Position numbers and translations under genes: made by a program. DNA of 64,000 nt from Clusia tigrina (lineage: Eukaryota > Arthropoda > Insecta > Diptera > Clusiidae): contig OV050032.1 in NCBI GenBank assembly GCA_920105625.2, forward strand, positions 136,688,480-136,752,479. The letters are read 5' to 3'. The number at the start of each line of letters is the position of its first letter. Position 1 is the stretch's first letter. This document shows, piece by piece, positions 10,931 through 20,535 of the stretch. The notes under the pieces are model-generated. The model searched no databases. It saw only the letters and a program-made list of their open reading frames with translations, and was not told where the DNA came from.

Positions 10931-11920
10931 TTAACCTATGGTTTTAACCCTTTCTAACCACTTCCCCCTATCGAACACAAGATTCTGCAACCCAAAAACG
11001 CGATCTACTGCTCCTCGCAATTTCTTAATAATTCGAATATAATTTAAGTTTTTGCCAGTACAATTGCTTCTGTCGAAGTATGTCGGCTGATCTGTAAGTA
11101 GTACAGTTGGACAAACAGTTGCAATCAATTTAGGTTCATTCACTATATTCACATCATTTCTATATGATGCCCCTTCGGAATGTTTTGTCTTTGATCCATT
11201 CGATGGTATACTGCTTTTATCTCCTGCAACAGCAGCATTACTGTCTGAAACTAAAGATAAAGATTTATCAGCTGATTTTATGGAGTCACGTTGACTAGTG
11301 GTTTCTGTACTCTGTTCACTATGGTCACTAAGGCTCATATTTTGTGAGAGGGGAGCTCCTACTAAATCGTTAACAAACATATCTATTGAGTCCAAAGAAG
11401 ATAAATTTTCGCAACTATTTCTTAATTTTGCGTTACACGCTTCAGACATAATACTACCATCAACAGAATTATCGTCTAACAATATCTCAAAAATATCTTG
11501 ATCTATTGAGGCCAAGTCCTCATCGTCCTGACTTGTTGGTATATTGTCCAAAACTTCCTCTTCACAACTTAAATTATAAATGGTAGTACTTTCCTCTTCA
11601 AAACTAACATGTGAGTTGCCACTTCCCCTAACTTCTTCCCAGTTTTCAACTACTTTATTTTGGGGCTCCTTATCCAACTCTGCAGCTGCTAGGCTACTTT
11701 CCTGCGCCGGTGATTGCTGCATGGGTCTCATTGCATCACTAATGAGCTTCATCAGCTCTAAATGGTTCGCCCGGACCGTTTCCCTTATCTTTCCAAATTC
11801 CACCTTCATCGCCGCCCGATAACTATTTTCACTCTCTAATATCAATAAGTTCACGGCTGACCGATATTGACTTGGTAGTGCTGATGGCCTAGCGCCGTAT
11901 TCCCCGTATTCCGCTGACAT
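10931..11920 (-). CDS. orphan acidic ORF of the LTR element, possible Gag-like protein (329 aa)
   Basis: An uninterrupted frame starts at the first ATG (11920, MSAEYGEYGARP) and ends at 10931; the frame extends seven codons further up without an ATG. The N-terminal ~100 residues look helical (SQYRSAVNLLILESENSY, then a Lys/Glu-rich stretch), the middle (about 100-240) is acidic and Ser/Asp-rich, and the C-terminal 60 residues are basic (IRIIKKLRGAVDRVFG). There is no zinc knuckle, protease or RT motif. I do not recognise the family. Its place after the putative primer site suggests a Gag-derived or captured protein. Being open in a young element suggests it may be expressed. Confidence 0.6.
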   Translation of the reverse strand: MSAEYGEYGARPSALPSQYRSAVNLLILESENSYRAAMKVEFGKIRETVRANHLELMKLISDAMRPMQQSPAQESSLAAAELDKEPQNKVVENWEEVRGSGNSHVSFEEESTTIYNLSCEEEVLDNIPTSQDDEDLASIDQDIFEILLDDNSVDGSIMSEACNAKLRNSCENLSSLDSIDMFVNDLVGAPLSQNMSLSDHSEQSTETTSQRDSIKSADKSLSLVSDSNAAVAGDKSSIPSNGSKTKHSEGASYRNDVNIVNEPKLIATVCPTVLLTDQPTYFDRSNCTGKNLNYIRIIKKLRGAVDRVFGLQNLVFDRGKWLERVKTIG

Positions 11921-11941
11921 GTTTACTTTAAAAAAAACCAA

Positions 11942-12517
11942 CTAACTTCTAACAACAAAAAAATAACATAATACCTATACCTATGCCTGGAGATCTACCA
12001 ATGCCACCCTATACCCCAAAAGATTAATACATATATACATATTTATATAAAAATTTACCCATATAAATATAGCCAAACTAAATATATTCCAATCTTAATA
12101 TTTACTAACAAAAAAAACTATAATATTTTTTTAATACAAATTAATGTTCAAATGGGTGGGGCTCCCTTGTCTTCAATCCATCGGAGGACTGTTTCTTTTA
12201 CCAGGCGAGTTGTCATTTTTTTATTAAAATTTTCCTTTACATCTACTGAGACTCCGCCTCTCAGTCATCTCATCTGTGCTACGATGATCTGTTCAACAGA
12301 CCACGGCCACGATGAGATAGCTGGCTTCATCTCACATTTAGCCTCCCCCTCTTGTCGTTGCAGTTGGCGTTACGCATTGGCACGTCAAGTCAGCGGCAAG
12401 AGTGGAGCACATTAACTACACATCAAAACTAAACTACAAAATGCTTCACTACACACAACGTTACAATACATTAAAAGGAAAATTTTAATTTAATTATTTT
12501 TAATTGGGCGCCATTAA
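11942..12517 (-). other. leader region and putative primer-binding site of the LTR element
   Basis: AT-rich sequence between the 5' LTR and the ORF. At about 12505-12513 the minus strand reads TGGCGCCCA, separated from the LTR edge by TTAA. This matches the start of lysine-tRNA-type primer sites in gypsy elements, but only the first nine bases fit well. Confidence 0.4.
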
Positions 12518-13319
12518 TGTTACCTCACCACTTGAATGATGCAGTGTGGTGGCCACGGCTAGCTCACCGCAATGGTCGTGGTCCTTAACCCGCCACACTG
12601 CATCGGGTGGGACAACACTACAAAAAAAAAACTCCAACTCACCATGTTTTCCAACATCCTCCTCTACGTCGACAAGCGAGCCCGCCCCATATTGACCGCC
12701 TTAGCCTAACATTTTAACAAATAATTAAACATGCTAAACATTCTACTTAAATAAATAACATATATACGCGTATACTGGATAAATATATGCTTAACAACTA
12801 GGTACTTAGCTCTAAGGGGCGGGCGGCAGCCTCCTTTTTCCTCTGCTGCAAGAATGGGGATGGGCCGGAACAAGTGGTTATGGATTCAACACACCCAATG
12901 TAAATTTTTCGCATAAATTTCTGTAGTTATTGGCACTACTACACACTAAATCTTCACAAAAAAAAAACACCCAATTTAAACGCCAAATCTTTAAACTAAA
13001 CTAACCCCGAATCAATCACCGGACCACGGACGAGACGAGAGACTCCCTATGCGAAACAACTGACACGAACTGAAAAAACTAATCTTAATTTTCTCGGCCT
13101 CTTCCGCTATTCTCTCCGTGACCGCTCCAGCGGTCGAGGCGGTCAGTCACCTTTTTTTAAAATTTCTACCATTCTGAGGCAGCGCCATCTGTACCTCAGA
13201 ATCTGGTAGGTTTCAGCCTGGCCGCATTCACCAGCAAAGCGGACAAGTGGAAGGAACAAAAGAAGGAGAGAAACAAAACAAACATACAGACGGTAGACGC
13301 CAAAACACCGATCGCAACA
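12518..13319 (-). repeat. 5' LTR (802 bp) of the non-autonomous LTR element
   Basis: Full-length partner of 9453-10253, with three differences by eye. Its right edge ends GCAACA, followed by the ACGT target duplication. It would carry the promoter for minus-strand transcription. Confidence 0.9.
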
Positions 13320-13583
13320 ACGTTTAACTATTCTTTTGCGTAATGATGTATTGCATTCAGTGTATTCAGTGTTTTTAATACCGTAAGGTATGACAACACT
13401 TTGAAAGTATTGCTAATAGTGACAATGAAAGAGAGCAAACAGTACATACATTGTGGAGAGAAGCAAATGAGTATTGACTGCTATTGCTTTTTTGTTTTAG
13501 TGTTCTTTAAATACTGATTTTTTACTGTAGTGATTGCTAGCGATTCACACTGTGTGTAGAGAGAAATGAATGTACTCATGCAG

Positions 13584-14185
13584 ATGTTTAATGCTAATTG
13601 ATTGGAACTACGCTCGCGCAGGTAAATTGGTGGCGGTCTGGCGTTACTGACTACAGGTTCCCCTTTCGATTTATTAGTAGAATTCTCTACACTAAGAAGT
13701 GCAAATCTGTTAATCTCCAGAGGAGCACCTGAGTTTGTTGTGTTTGCCCTTTTGGCGACGCCCATGACCTTTTGTGGACTTATCTTTCTTTTAATATTAA
13801 TGTTTATGTAGCGGTCAATACCAGTCTGCACGACCGCCACTTTTTTATTTTCTTTAACTCACTGTTTATTACCGCCTGCAGAGACATTGTTGCTGGACTC
13901 CTTACTGCTGCTGAGTTTGGTGACGGCGCTATGCTGGGCTGCCTTGCCTTCGCTGTTGTTTCAAAGAAAGTCATCGCGCTCTTTCCTGTAGCGAAAGTTA
14001 CTGGGATCGACTGTTGAGGTCGCTGCTGTTGCTGACGCTGCTACTGACACAGATGATGACTCTGCTACAGGCATTCTTGTTGCCGATAATATGCCGTATT
14101 GTATGGTTGTAATGTTGTTGTTTGGTGCAACGGGTATATGCACTGAGTGCCAACGCTCTCTATGAGGAGAGTGCGCGACACTCAT
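13584..14185 (-). pseudogene. Jockey-like ORF1, N-terminal part
   Basis: It starts MSVAHSPHRERWHSVH at 14185, runs through an Ala/Ser/Thr-rich stretch to about 13950, changes frame, and continues as APLEINRFALLSVEN and RPPPIYLRERSSNQL (about 13735-13590), the conserved block just before the RNA-binding domain in Jockey ORF1 proteins. It is cut by the hAT block at 13584 and resumes at 6911. Frameshifts make it non-functional. Confidence 0.7.
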
Positions 14186-14470
14186 AGCTTTTTGTATATG
14201 TTTATATTTATATTTTTATTGTTTATTTTTTGAATTATATTTCATATATGTAATTAATTTATTAAACGAGCAATTATAAATTTCTCGAGATTATTTTGAT
14301 TTAATTGATAATATTAATATAACAAAATAATATTTGAGAAATATGTAAATCCAATCAAACACTGAGCGCACAAAAAAACACGTCCGAACGTCTTAGTAAA
14401 TAAGATATCCTTAGGCACAGCGGGCGGTCAAGCGCTCTAAGGACCTAGTGGCTCTAAATCATAGCTGGGG
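14186..14470 (-). other. probable Jockey 5' UTR
   Basis: AT-rich sequence followed (14379-14385, minus strand GGACGTG) by a heptamer matching the downstream promoter element consensus used by internal promoters of Jockey-type LINEs. I could not find a convincing initiator at the right spacing. The element's 5' end is not sharply visible. Confidence 0.3.
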
Positions 14471-14477
14471 AATAATG

Positions 14478-14706
14478 ATTAGTAATCCTAATGATTAGTA
14501 ATCGGATAAGAAACTTTTATTTTGCAGAATAATTGATTAATTAGGATTAGTTGGCTATATTAATCGATTACTTATTGATTAGATTAGAACTAATCAAAAA
14601 TCTAATGGCGATTAGCGACGATTAGCATATCTAATCAAAACTAATCCAAACTAATCAAAAAAAAATCGATTAGATTTCTCGATTAGTTTTGATTAGATTT
14701 GATTAG
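14478..14706. repeat. dense TAATC/GATTA repeat cluster at the hAT 5' end
   Basis: At least fifteen copies of GATTAG/CTAATC, several extended to CTAATCAAA or TTTGATTAG, occur in both orientations within 230 bp. Short subterminal repeats like these are transposase binding sites in hAT elements. The ATTA core also resembles a homeodomain site, but the position next to a hAT gene favours the first reading. Confidence 0.7.
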
Positions 14707-14908
14707 ATCAACTATTTTGAAATATTTTTGTAAAAAAAAATGTATTTATTTTTGTATACTATATTTATTTACATGATATAAATATTTTTGAATATTTCAT
14801 AATATTGCATCAAGGTCACCCTGTTGTTCAGGCTCTTCACTGATTCATACCGTTTGTGGTGAAAACTCTATTTGTAAATATAACATTTACAATATCGTAG
14901 TTGTCGAA

Positions 14909-16362
14909 ATGGAGCAAAATGTCGGAATGGATCAAGATCTGTTTAAAGACCAAGACTTCTCGGCAGATGATGATATTGTTGACCCAAATTTTATCCCGGA
15001 GAAGGTGATCCGCAAGAGGAATATTGTTGCGGATAGTGAACCGGCAGTGAGTGGTAAAAGAATGCGTAGCGTCGGAAGGAGTTCGCCTAAATTAATTTTC
15101 AAATCAGAATTTTGCGTGGCAATGGAAAAAGTTTGTTAAACTAAGTGTTGGTGAAGTTCAAACTATATTGTGATGTTGTAGGTTTTCCAGGGTGATTTTG
15201 TATTTAAAAGATACGTTTTTTTATATATTGCTTTGTTTTTGTTTACTCCGATCAATAGGAATTTTGTTTATTCATGAATATTTATATTCAATTATTGTAT
15301 TAATGGTTTTTTTTGTTATGGCAGTCAAATGGAAGAACAACGGCTAAATGTGCCGCCTGTAATAAAATCATACGGGGCACCGGTGAAGTAACGACAAACT
15401 TCATATCCCATTTGAAAGTTCGCCACAATGACTTACACAAAAAGTATTTAAGTATGAAATCTGGCCCTTCCCGTGAAAGCACGGCACAGGAAGCTTTAGA
15501 AAAAAAAATTATCCGTTTTTTGGTAGACTGCTCCTTACCCGTTTCTATTGTAGAAAAGGAGTCCTTCCGTGACTTGTTTAGTGGCACTGGATTGCATGTT
15601 ATGTGTAAAAAGTCTGCCATGAAAAAACTTGACGAAAGCTACAATAGCATGGTGTCTGCAGTACGGAATGACATGTCGTCATCAAAGTATTTTTGTACCA
15701 CAGCGGATATATGGTCGGGTAATCACAGGAGCTTTTTGGGTTACACATGTCATTGGTTTGATCAAAATTTTGACAGGAATTCAGCTGCGTTGGCGTGTAG
15801 GCGAATATTTGGTATCCATTCTGCGGAGAAAATCGCGCAGATGGTTGGAGAAATGAATTCTTCCTTTGACCTGAACAACAAAAACATAATTACGACCATC
15901 ACGGACAACGGGTCAAACTTTGTCAAGGCATTTCGTGATTATGGTTTGGGAAAATATGATAGTGATGAGGAAGAGGAAAATAGTGAAGACGAAATGCCGA
16001 TTTTCGAAAATACCAAATATTTGCCGAAACACGAAAGGTGTGCCAGTCAAACGTTAAATTTATTAGCCAGCACTGAATGGAAATTCAGCACTCAATGGTA
16101 ATATAAATACATATTTTTTTTTTTTTAAATGCAACTAAAACTCATTTCTTACAGACGATCAAAAAGTGCAATCACCTTTGGAAAAAGTGCAAATGGCCAA
16201 AATCCTCCGTATTCATTCAGAGCATTTTAGGTTCAGCTCTTGTTGTACCAGTAGTAACTAGGTGGAACTCACTATATGATGCAATCCTGAAGTTACTACA
16301 GTACAAGGAGAAATTGAATGAGCTTTCCGATGAGCTGAATCTGTCTCCTTTTACATATATGG
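14909..16362 (+). pseudogene. hAT transposase with intron-like gaps, truncated
   Basis: Exon-like piece 1 (14909-15139) is acidic and then enters a BED finger in a shifted frame (WQWKKFVKLS near 15117). Piece 2 starts after a good acceptor at 15324 and runs to a donor-like site at 16098: BED finger CAACNKIIRGTG...HLKVRH, then the TTADIWSGNHRSFLGYTCHW catalytic Asp block, TITDNGSNFVKAF, and HERCASQTLNLLA. Piece 3 follows an acceptor at 16154 (IKKCNHLWKKCKWPKSS) with the hallmark VVTRWNSLYDA, ending at 16362. The domains before the hATC dimerisation region are present and the rest is gone. The introns are inferred; the phase of the second does not fit perfectly. Confidence 0.8.
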
Positions 16363-17181
16363 AAACTCTTGTCGTTGACCCGGCGAATTACCTTATGGGG
16401 GCCTGTATATGGCGGCTCGAGTGGCCTCCGGATTTTGTCCAGCTTGCAGAATACGTGCGTGCAAGTGCGCAATTTTTTGAAGACGAACGGCTTCTGTCTC
16501 GAGTGGTTGGACGCTGGTACTGGCCTGATCGCTTTTACCAGCTTGCGCAACTGCTCGACGAAAACCGGTTGGGTGGTAGGGTCGTTCTGTTGTCCGAAGA
16601 ATTCCCCCGGCAGGCGGAGTTGGGTGCCGAAGAGCATCTCGGCTGGAGTTGCTTTGAGGTCCTCTTTGTACGCCGTCCGCATCCCCAATAGCACTGTTGG
16701 CAAGGCGTCTGGCCATGGTGTGTCTGGACTGCACATCAAGGCCGCTTTTAGTGTGCGGTGTAGTCTCTCCACCATGCCGTTTGACTGTGGGTGGTAAGGC
16801 GTTGTGTGAACATGGTTAGCACCCGTCATTTTCGCGAGAGTCGTGAATAGCTCCCCCTCGAATTGACCCCCCTGGTCGGAGGTGATGGTGAGTGGCGTGC
16901 CGAAAGTGCAGACCCAACTGTGGAAGCACGCTCGTGCGACGATCACAGCTCGAATGTCCGGGAGTGGGACAGCCACCGGCCATCGGGGAAAAGCGGTCGA
17001 TGATGGTCAGGCAGTGCGACAGTCCTCTCACCAGTGGTAGCTTGATCAGGTCAACATGAACGTGGCAGAACCTGTCGTCTGTCTCCCCGAAACTTTGCAA
17101 CTCGGCACGATTGTGGCGATGGACTTTCGCGCGTTGGCATGGTTGGCATTCACGGGCCCAGCGGAGCGTGTCTTTGCGCAT
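16362..17181 (-). pseudogene. CsRn1-type integrase
   Basis: The zinc-binding end (WARECQPCQRAKVHRHN, about 17155) leads to VHVDLIKLPL with the first catalytic Asp, then after a frame change near 16960 TSDQGGQFEGELF with the second Asp, and PYHPQSNGMVERLHRTLK with the catalytic Glu. The tail has PPYTGPHKVIRRVNDKSF, after which the element is cut. The enzyme joins element cDNA to host DNA. It is broken by a frameshift and C-terminal loss. Confidence 0.85.
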
Positions 17182-17193
17182 GCTTGGCCAGAA

Positions 17194-18750
17194 TTATTTC
17201 GCCACCAGACGTTTCGCCGTTGCTCGACCACTCGGGTGGGATGATCCGTGTACGATGCCAAACGCCGCTCGACGCAGGTTGGATGGCAAATAGGGCCGTG
17301 TCGCCCCATCGGTAACCAGACAGTAGATCTCGTTGTCGTTGAAATCGAGGCGATCCAGCTGGATACGCGGGTTTTCCAGCAGGTGAGGCAGCTCTACGTC
17401 AGAGGCTTGCTCCAGGCTGATAGTGGCTTCGTCCAGGATGGAAGGCATCGAGACCTTACAGGTTCGCGAAAATGCGTCTGTTACAACGTTTTCTCCCCCG
17501 GGAACGTACACAAATCGTGCGTTGAACTGAAGGACGTAGGCCAGGTGCCGCCTCTGCCTCGCCGTTGCCTTGTCCGAGCGTTGGTGTGTGGCGAAGGCGA
17601 GCCGCTTGTGGTCCGTGTGGATTGTGAAGACGCGTGGCATACACCGCTAGCAACTCCCTGTCGTAGGAACTGTAGCGAGTTTCTGGGGGATTGAGCTTCC
17701 TAGAGAAGAACCCCAGAGGCTTCCAGGTCCCATCGGGTTGCTCTTGGTTGAGTGCCGCTCCGATGGCGGTGCTCGAAGCGTCGGTGTAGAGAGCGATTGG
17801 CGCGGTAGGCGAGAGGAAAGCTGAATCTGTGGCCGCTGCGATACTCGCCTTGCACTGCTGGAATGCCTCCTCCGTCTGCGCCGTCCAGCTAATTGCCGCC
17901 TTCTTCTACGTGAGGTTCCTCAGAAGTTCGTTGAGCGGGGCCTGTAGTTCCGCGGCGTGCGGTATACACCTGCGGTAATAATTAACCATACCCTGGAAAC
18001 GTCTCAGCTGGGTAGATTCTGTCGGGCTTGGAAAGGCGTCGATCGCCTCGATCTTTGGGGGCGGGGGCCTAAACCCCTCTTTCGAGACCCGATACCCAGC
18101 GTATGTAACCTCCTGAGCACCGAGTTGGCATTTGTCCAGGTTGATGCGTAGATTCGCCGCTTTCAGCGTCTCCAACAATTGGCTCAAATGATGCAGGTGC
18201 TCGTCATGCGTCTCGGATGCGATGAGCAGGTCGTCTACGTAGCCCTTCACGAAGGGGAGTTTCCTCAGTAGGTGATTAATTACCCGCTGAAGCGTTTGCG
18301 CGCAGTTACGCAGGCCTAATGGCATACCCACGAACTCGAAGAGGCCGAAAGGTGTTGTGACTGCCGTTTTCGGGATGTCAGCTTTGGCAACCGGGATTTG
18401 GTAGAAGGCTTTCTGCAGATCGATTGCAGAGAATACTTTTCCCCGGCTCTCCTAGATCAGGTCCTCGATGATCGGTAGAGGATATCGGTCTGGCAATGTG
18501 CACGCGTTGCGGCGGCGGTAGTCGCCAGTGGCTCGCCAGCTTCCATTCGGCTTTGGTACCATGTGTAGCGGACTAGCCCATGGGCTCGATGATGGGCGTA
18601 CCACCCCCTTGTCGAGGAGGTCACCGAACTCTTCTTTGGCAGCAGCGAGTCGTACACCGACGAGTCTACGGGGCACTCGAAAACGGGAGGGTCCTCCGTG
18701 ACGATGAAGTGTTGTACCGGCAAGTCTGGTACAGTGGCCGTGATTCCTGC
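17194..18750 (-). pseudogene. CsRn1-type reverse transcriptase and RNase H
   Basis: The RT entry block (GVVRPSSSPWASPLHMVPKP, about 18600) is followed by GDYRRRNACTLPDRYPLPII and a TAG stop at 18452. Downstream come MGMPLGLRNCAQTLQR and the active site YVDDLLIAS (Tyr codon at 18241). RNase H follows in broken frames, with TIHTDHKRLAFA and NARFVYVPGGENVVTDAFSR (about 17620-17470). A frame change near 17650 and the TAG make it inactive. Confidence 0.85.
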
Positions 18751-19356
18751 TGGTGAAGCGAGTTGCAGGAAGCGCTGGACGAGCTCGCTATAAAGGTCGC
18801 CGTGTTGTCCCACAGGTGCATCAATGCGAGCCACTGTGAAGATGCCGTAGATTCGAGCCGAGTCCATGCGGCCCGTTGCCGCGATATTGGTAAGGGGGTC
18901 TACGATGCGTCGCCCCCTCAAGTCTACCAGGAGCCCATAGTATGCCAGGAAGTCCGCCCCGAGAATGGCAGTTTGCACATCGGCCACAGTGAACGCCCAA
19001 GTAAAATCCCGACGCCGGGCGAGGTTCAGCTTCAGCGTGAGCTGCCCGTATGTGGCTATCGGCGACGAGTTGGCGGCGTACATCGTGAGGCTGTTTTGCT
19101 GTAGTTTGCGGGCGACCGTTCCCCTCGGCAGTAAGGAGACCACTGAACCCGAGTCCACGAGAAAGCGAGTGGATATTGTCCGATCCGTTACATGTAGGCG
19201 TTTTTCGGTTGGTGGTCGGCCGGCGTCGTTCGCCCAAGTCGGCGTCGGCAGCGCTAGTTTCCCGACGACGTCGAGGTGGCGGCCACGGAGGCGGCAAATA
19301 TACACGGTGGTCGGCACTGCTGTGCTGTCGCCCCGTACTTCAGGTGGTACCAACAT
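18750..19356 (-). pseudogene. CsRn1-type aspartic protease region
   Basis: The frame contains RFLVDSGSVVSLLPRG with the catalytic DSG at about 19155-19147, then LTMYAANSSPIATYGQ and ILGADFLAYYGLLVDL, the classical retropepsin layout. It is continuous with the RT entry block in the same frame down to 18457. It would have cut the Gag-Pol polyprotein. Confidence 0.85.
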
Positions 19357-20285
19357 TGGCCAGGATCTGTAGAGCGATCTCGATGCCGGCTGGGGCTGCG
19401 GGTTTCAGCGCGACCCCTATGAAGTGGGGGCGTTATTTTACGCAGCAGCTCCTGATTCTCCCGCGTTAGTGCCACGAGCTGTGCCACTGACTGGCGCAGT
19501 GCGGAAACCTCTGCGTGCACGGAGTTACCCGTTGAATCGTGCGACGATCTGTTCGCGAGTGGAGAGCGGGGTCTCGGAGACGAGAGTGGAGGTCACGTAG
19601 CTGCCACTGTAGGTCCGTTGTCGACCAGCTCGTCAGCTGCCTCCGCGAGCTCCTCCAGACTGGTGCCTTTCAGGATTTTGAGTAGCCGTCGCGTTGACGG
19701 CGGCATCAGGTCGAGCCACTTCACGCGGATGATGTCATCCGTGGCCCGGTCACCTTCTAGGGAGCGCATCTGTCGCAGGAGTTGGGACGACTTCCTGTCC
19801 CCCAGCTCGAGTTGGGTGAGTAATTTGTGGAGCTGTCGATCCGCCGAGTCGGTCAGGCGATTTATTATTGCTGCCTTCAGCACCTCATACTTGCCCACGG
19901 GCGGCACTGTGCGGAGTACATCCGCAACCTCGGAAATAGTCTCCGGGTCGAGCGCCGCAACTACCAGATTGTAGCGGCTGTTGTCGTTGCGCACATGGTG
20001 GACCTGGAACGCGGGGTTACTCCTCCAGAAAGGTGGGAGCCGGCAGCTGTTCACCGCCTCGATCGCGGGCGGCGTCGAAAAGGAGGCATGTCCCCCAGGT
20101 TCCCCTGCACGGTGTGGCAGCGGGTGTATCGGTAGCTGCAATGGCGTCGGCATAGCCAGCTGTGCGTGCGCATGCACGTGCGGTGGTTGTAGCTGCTGGT
20201 GCGGAGCGTACGTTGCTTGAGTCGGCGGCTGCTCCGGTGGTGCCGGCAGCGCCGATCTTGAGGCCGTTGGCGAGTGGAGCATCAT
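19254..20285 (-). pseudogene. CsRn1-type Gag, in two frames
   Basis: It starts MMLHSPTASRSALP at 20285. A Pro/His-rich lead is followed by the capsid-like core LPPFWRSNPAFQVHHV, VVAALDPETISEVAD, QLHKLLTQLELGDRKSSQLL. The first frame ends at 19593. After a frame change, MHAEVSALRQSVAQLVALTR and a zinc knuckle CWYHLKYGATAQQC lie in 19520-19254. It forms the particle that packages element RNA. Confidence 0.8.
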
Positions 20286-20342
20286 GTGCGTCGTGCTCTG
20301 TTTGTTATATAATATACCCCTCTGGGTGGGGCGAATACGTGT

Positions 20343-20360
20343 ATCACGTCGGGGTAACCA
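20343..20360 (-). promoter_or_regulatory. primer-binding site, tRNA-Trp type
   Basis: The minus strand reads TGGTTACCCCGACGTGAT, close to the tryptophan-tRNA-primed sites known from CsRn1-lineage elements. It lies about 60 bp upstream of the Gag start, as expected. Confidence 0.7.
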
Positions 20361-20361
20361 A

Positions 20362-20535
20362 TTTGGCGGCTCGAGTGCTCAACGTAGCGTTGCCAATAAA
20401 AAACAGTAATATTTGTTTTATCGTATATATAATATATGAGAAAATACGTTCCTGTAAATTTATTTGTTATATCGTATATATAATACGAGTATATATATAT
20501 ATATACGTATATACTCGTAACTAATCAAACTGGAA
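20362..20535 (-). repeat. possible 5' LTR of the CsRn1-type element
   Basis: AT-rich sequence immediately outside the primer site, where the 5' LTR should lie. It includes a short (TA)n run (20479-20520). No partner LTR exists in the window, so its ends are unknown. Confidence 0.3.

Larger units (their letters stand above)
9453..13319 (-). mobile_element. young non-autonomous LTR retrotransposon
   Basis: Two long direct repeats (9453-10253 and 12518-13319) bound a 2.26 kb interior with no RT, protease or integrase. Each LTR begins TGTTACC and ends GCAACA. The flanking bases ACGT (9449-9452 and 13320-13323) are a 4-bp target duplication. On the minus strand a TGGCGCCCA stretch, like a tRNA-Lys-type primer site, follows the 5' LTR after TTAA, and the single long ORF is also on this strand. 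The LTRs differ at only three places by eye, so insertion was recent. It resembles a large retrotransposon derivative (LARD) needing enzymes supplied in trans. Confidence 0.88.
6926..13583 (-). mobile_element. hAT-bearing insertion in Jockey ORF1, holding a nested LTR element
   Basis: Jockey ORF1 breaks off at 13584 and resumes at 6925. The intervening block begins CTGCATGAGTAC (6926-6937) and ends with its reverse complement (13572-13583). Degenerate 22-bp direct repeats flank it (6904-6925 and 13584-13605, 17 of 22 matching). It contains a hobo/Hermes-like transposase on the minus strand. hAT target duplications are normally 8 bp, so the long flanking repeat is unexpected, and the true hAT ends may lie inside the block. 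A candidate alternative hAT end, CAGAGAAC, is at 7097. Confidence 0.6.
1..14390 (-). mobile_element. Jockey-like LINE, split by three nested insertions
   Basis: Pieces of one non-LTR retrotransposon lie in the expected minus-strand order: ORF1 N-terminus (about 14185-13584), ORF1 zinc-knuckle region (6911-6017), ORF1 tail and ORF2 endonuclease (3082-2505), then ORF2 linker and reverse transcriptase down to base 1, where the window cuts it. Three foreign blocks separate the pieces. The ORF1 end before the gypsy block and the ORF1 tail after it may partly overlap in homology, so two related Jockey copies joined by rearrangement remain possible. The 5' end is placed only roughly, near 14.39 kb. 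Confidence 0.75.
14470..16362 (+). mobile_element. second hAT element, 3' half lost
   Basis: It begins with a cluster of TAATC/GATTA repeats (14478-14706), followed by a plus-strand hAT transposase in pieces. Coding similarity stops at about 16362, where a CsRn1-type gypsy element begins, so the C-terminal half and right end are missing. The left terminus is not defined. Confidence 0.7.
16362..20535 (-). mobile_element. CsRn1/Kabuki-type Ty3/gypsy element, 3' end missing
   Basis: Order on the minus strand: leader with a tRNA-Trp-like primer site (20343-20360), gag (20285-19254), protease, RT, RNase H and integrase down to 16362, where it stops inside the integrase C-terminus with no 3' LTR. 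The tryptophan-tRNA-type primer site and the Gag and protease style point to the CsRn1 lineage. GC content is clearly above that of its neighbours. A 5' LTR may occupy about 20362-20535, but with no partner it cannot be proved. Confidence 0.8.

Noticed and set aside
14379..14385. Jockey downstream promoter element as a firm promoter call
   Set aside because: GGACGTG fits the consensus but no matching initiator was found at the required spacing, so it is noted only inside the UTR entry.
19618..20524. Plus-strand ORFs opposite CsRn1 gag
   Set aside because: These are mirror frames of a GC-rich coding region; the minus frame shows real Gag similarity.
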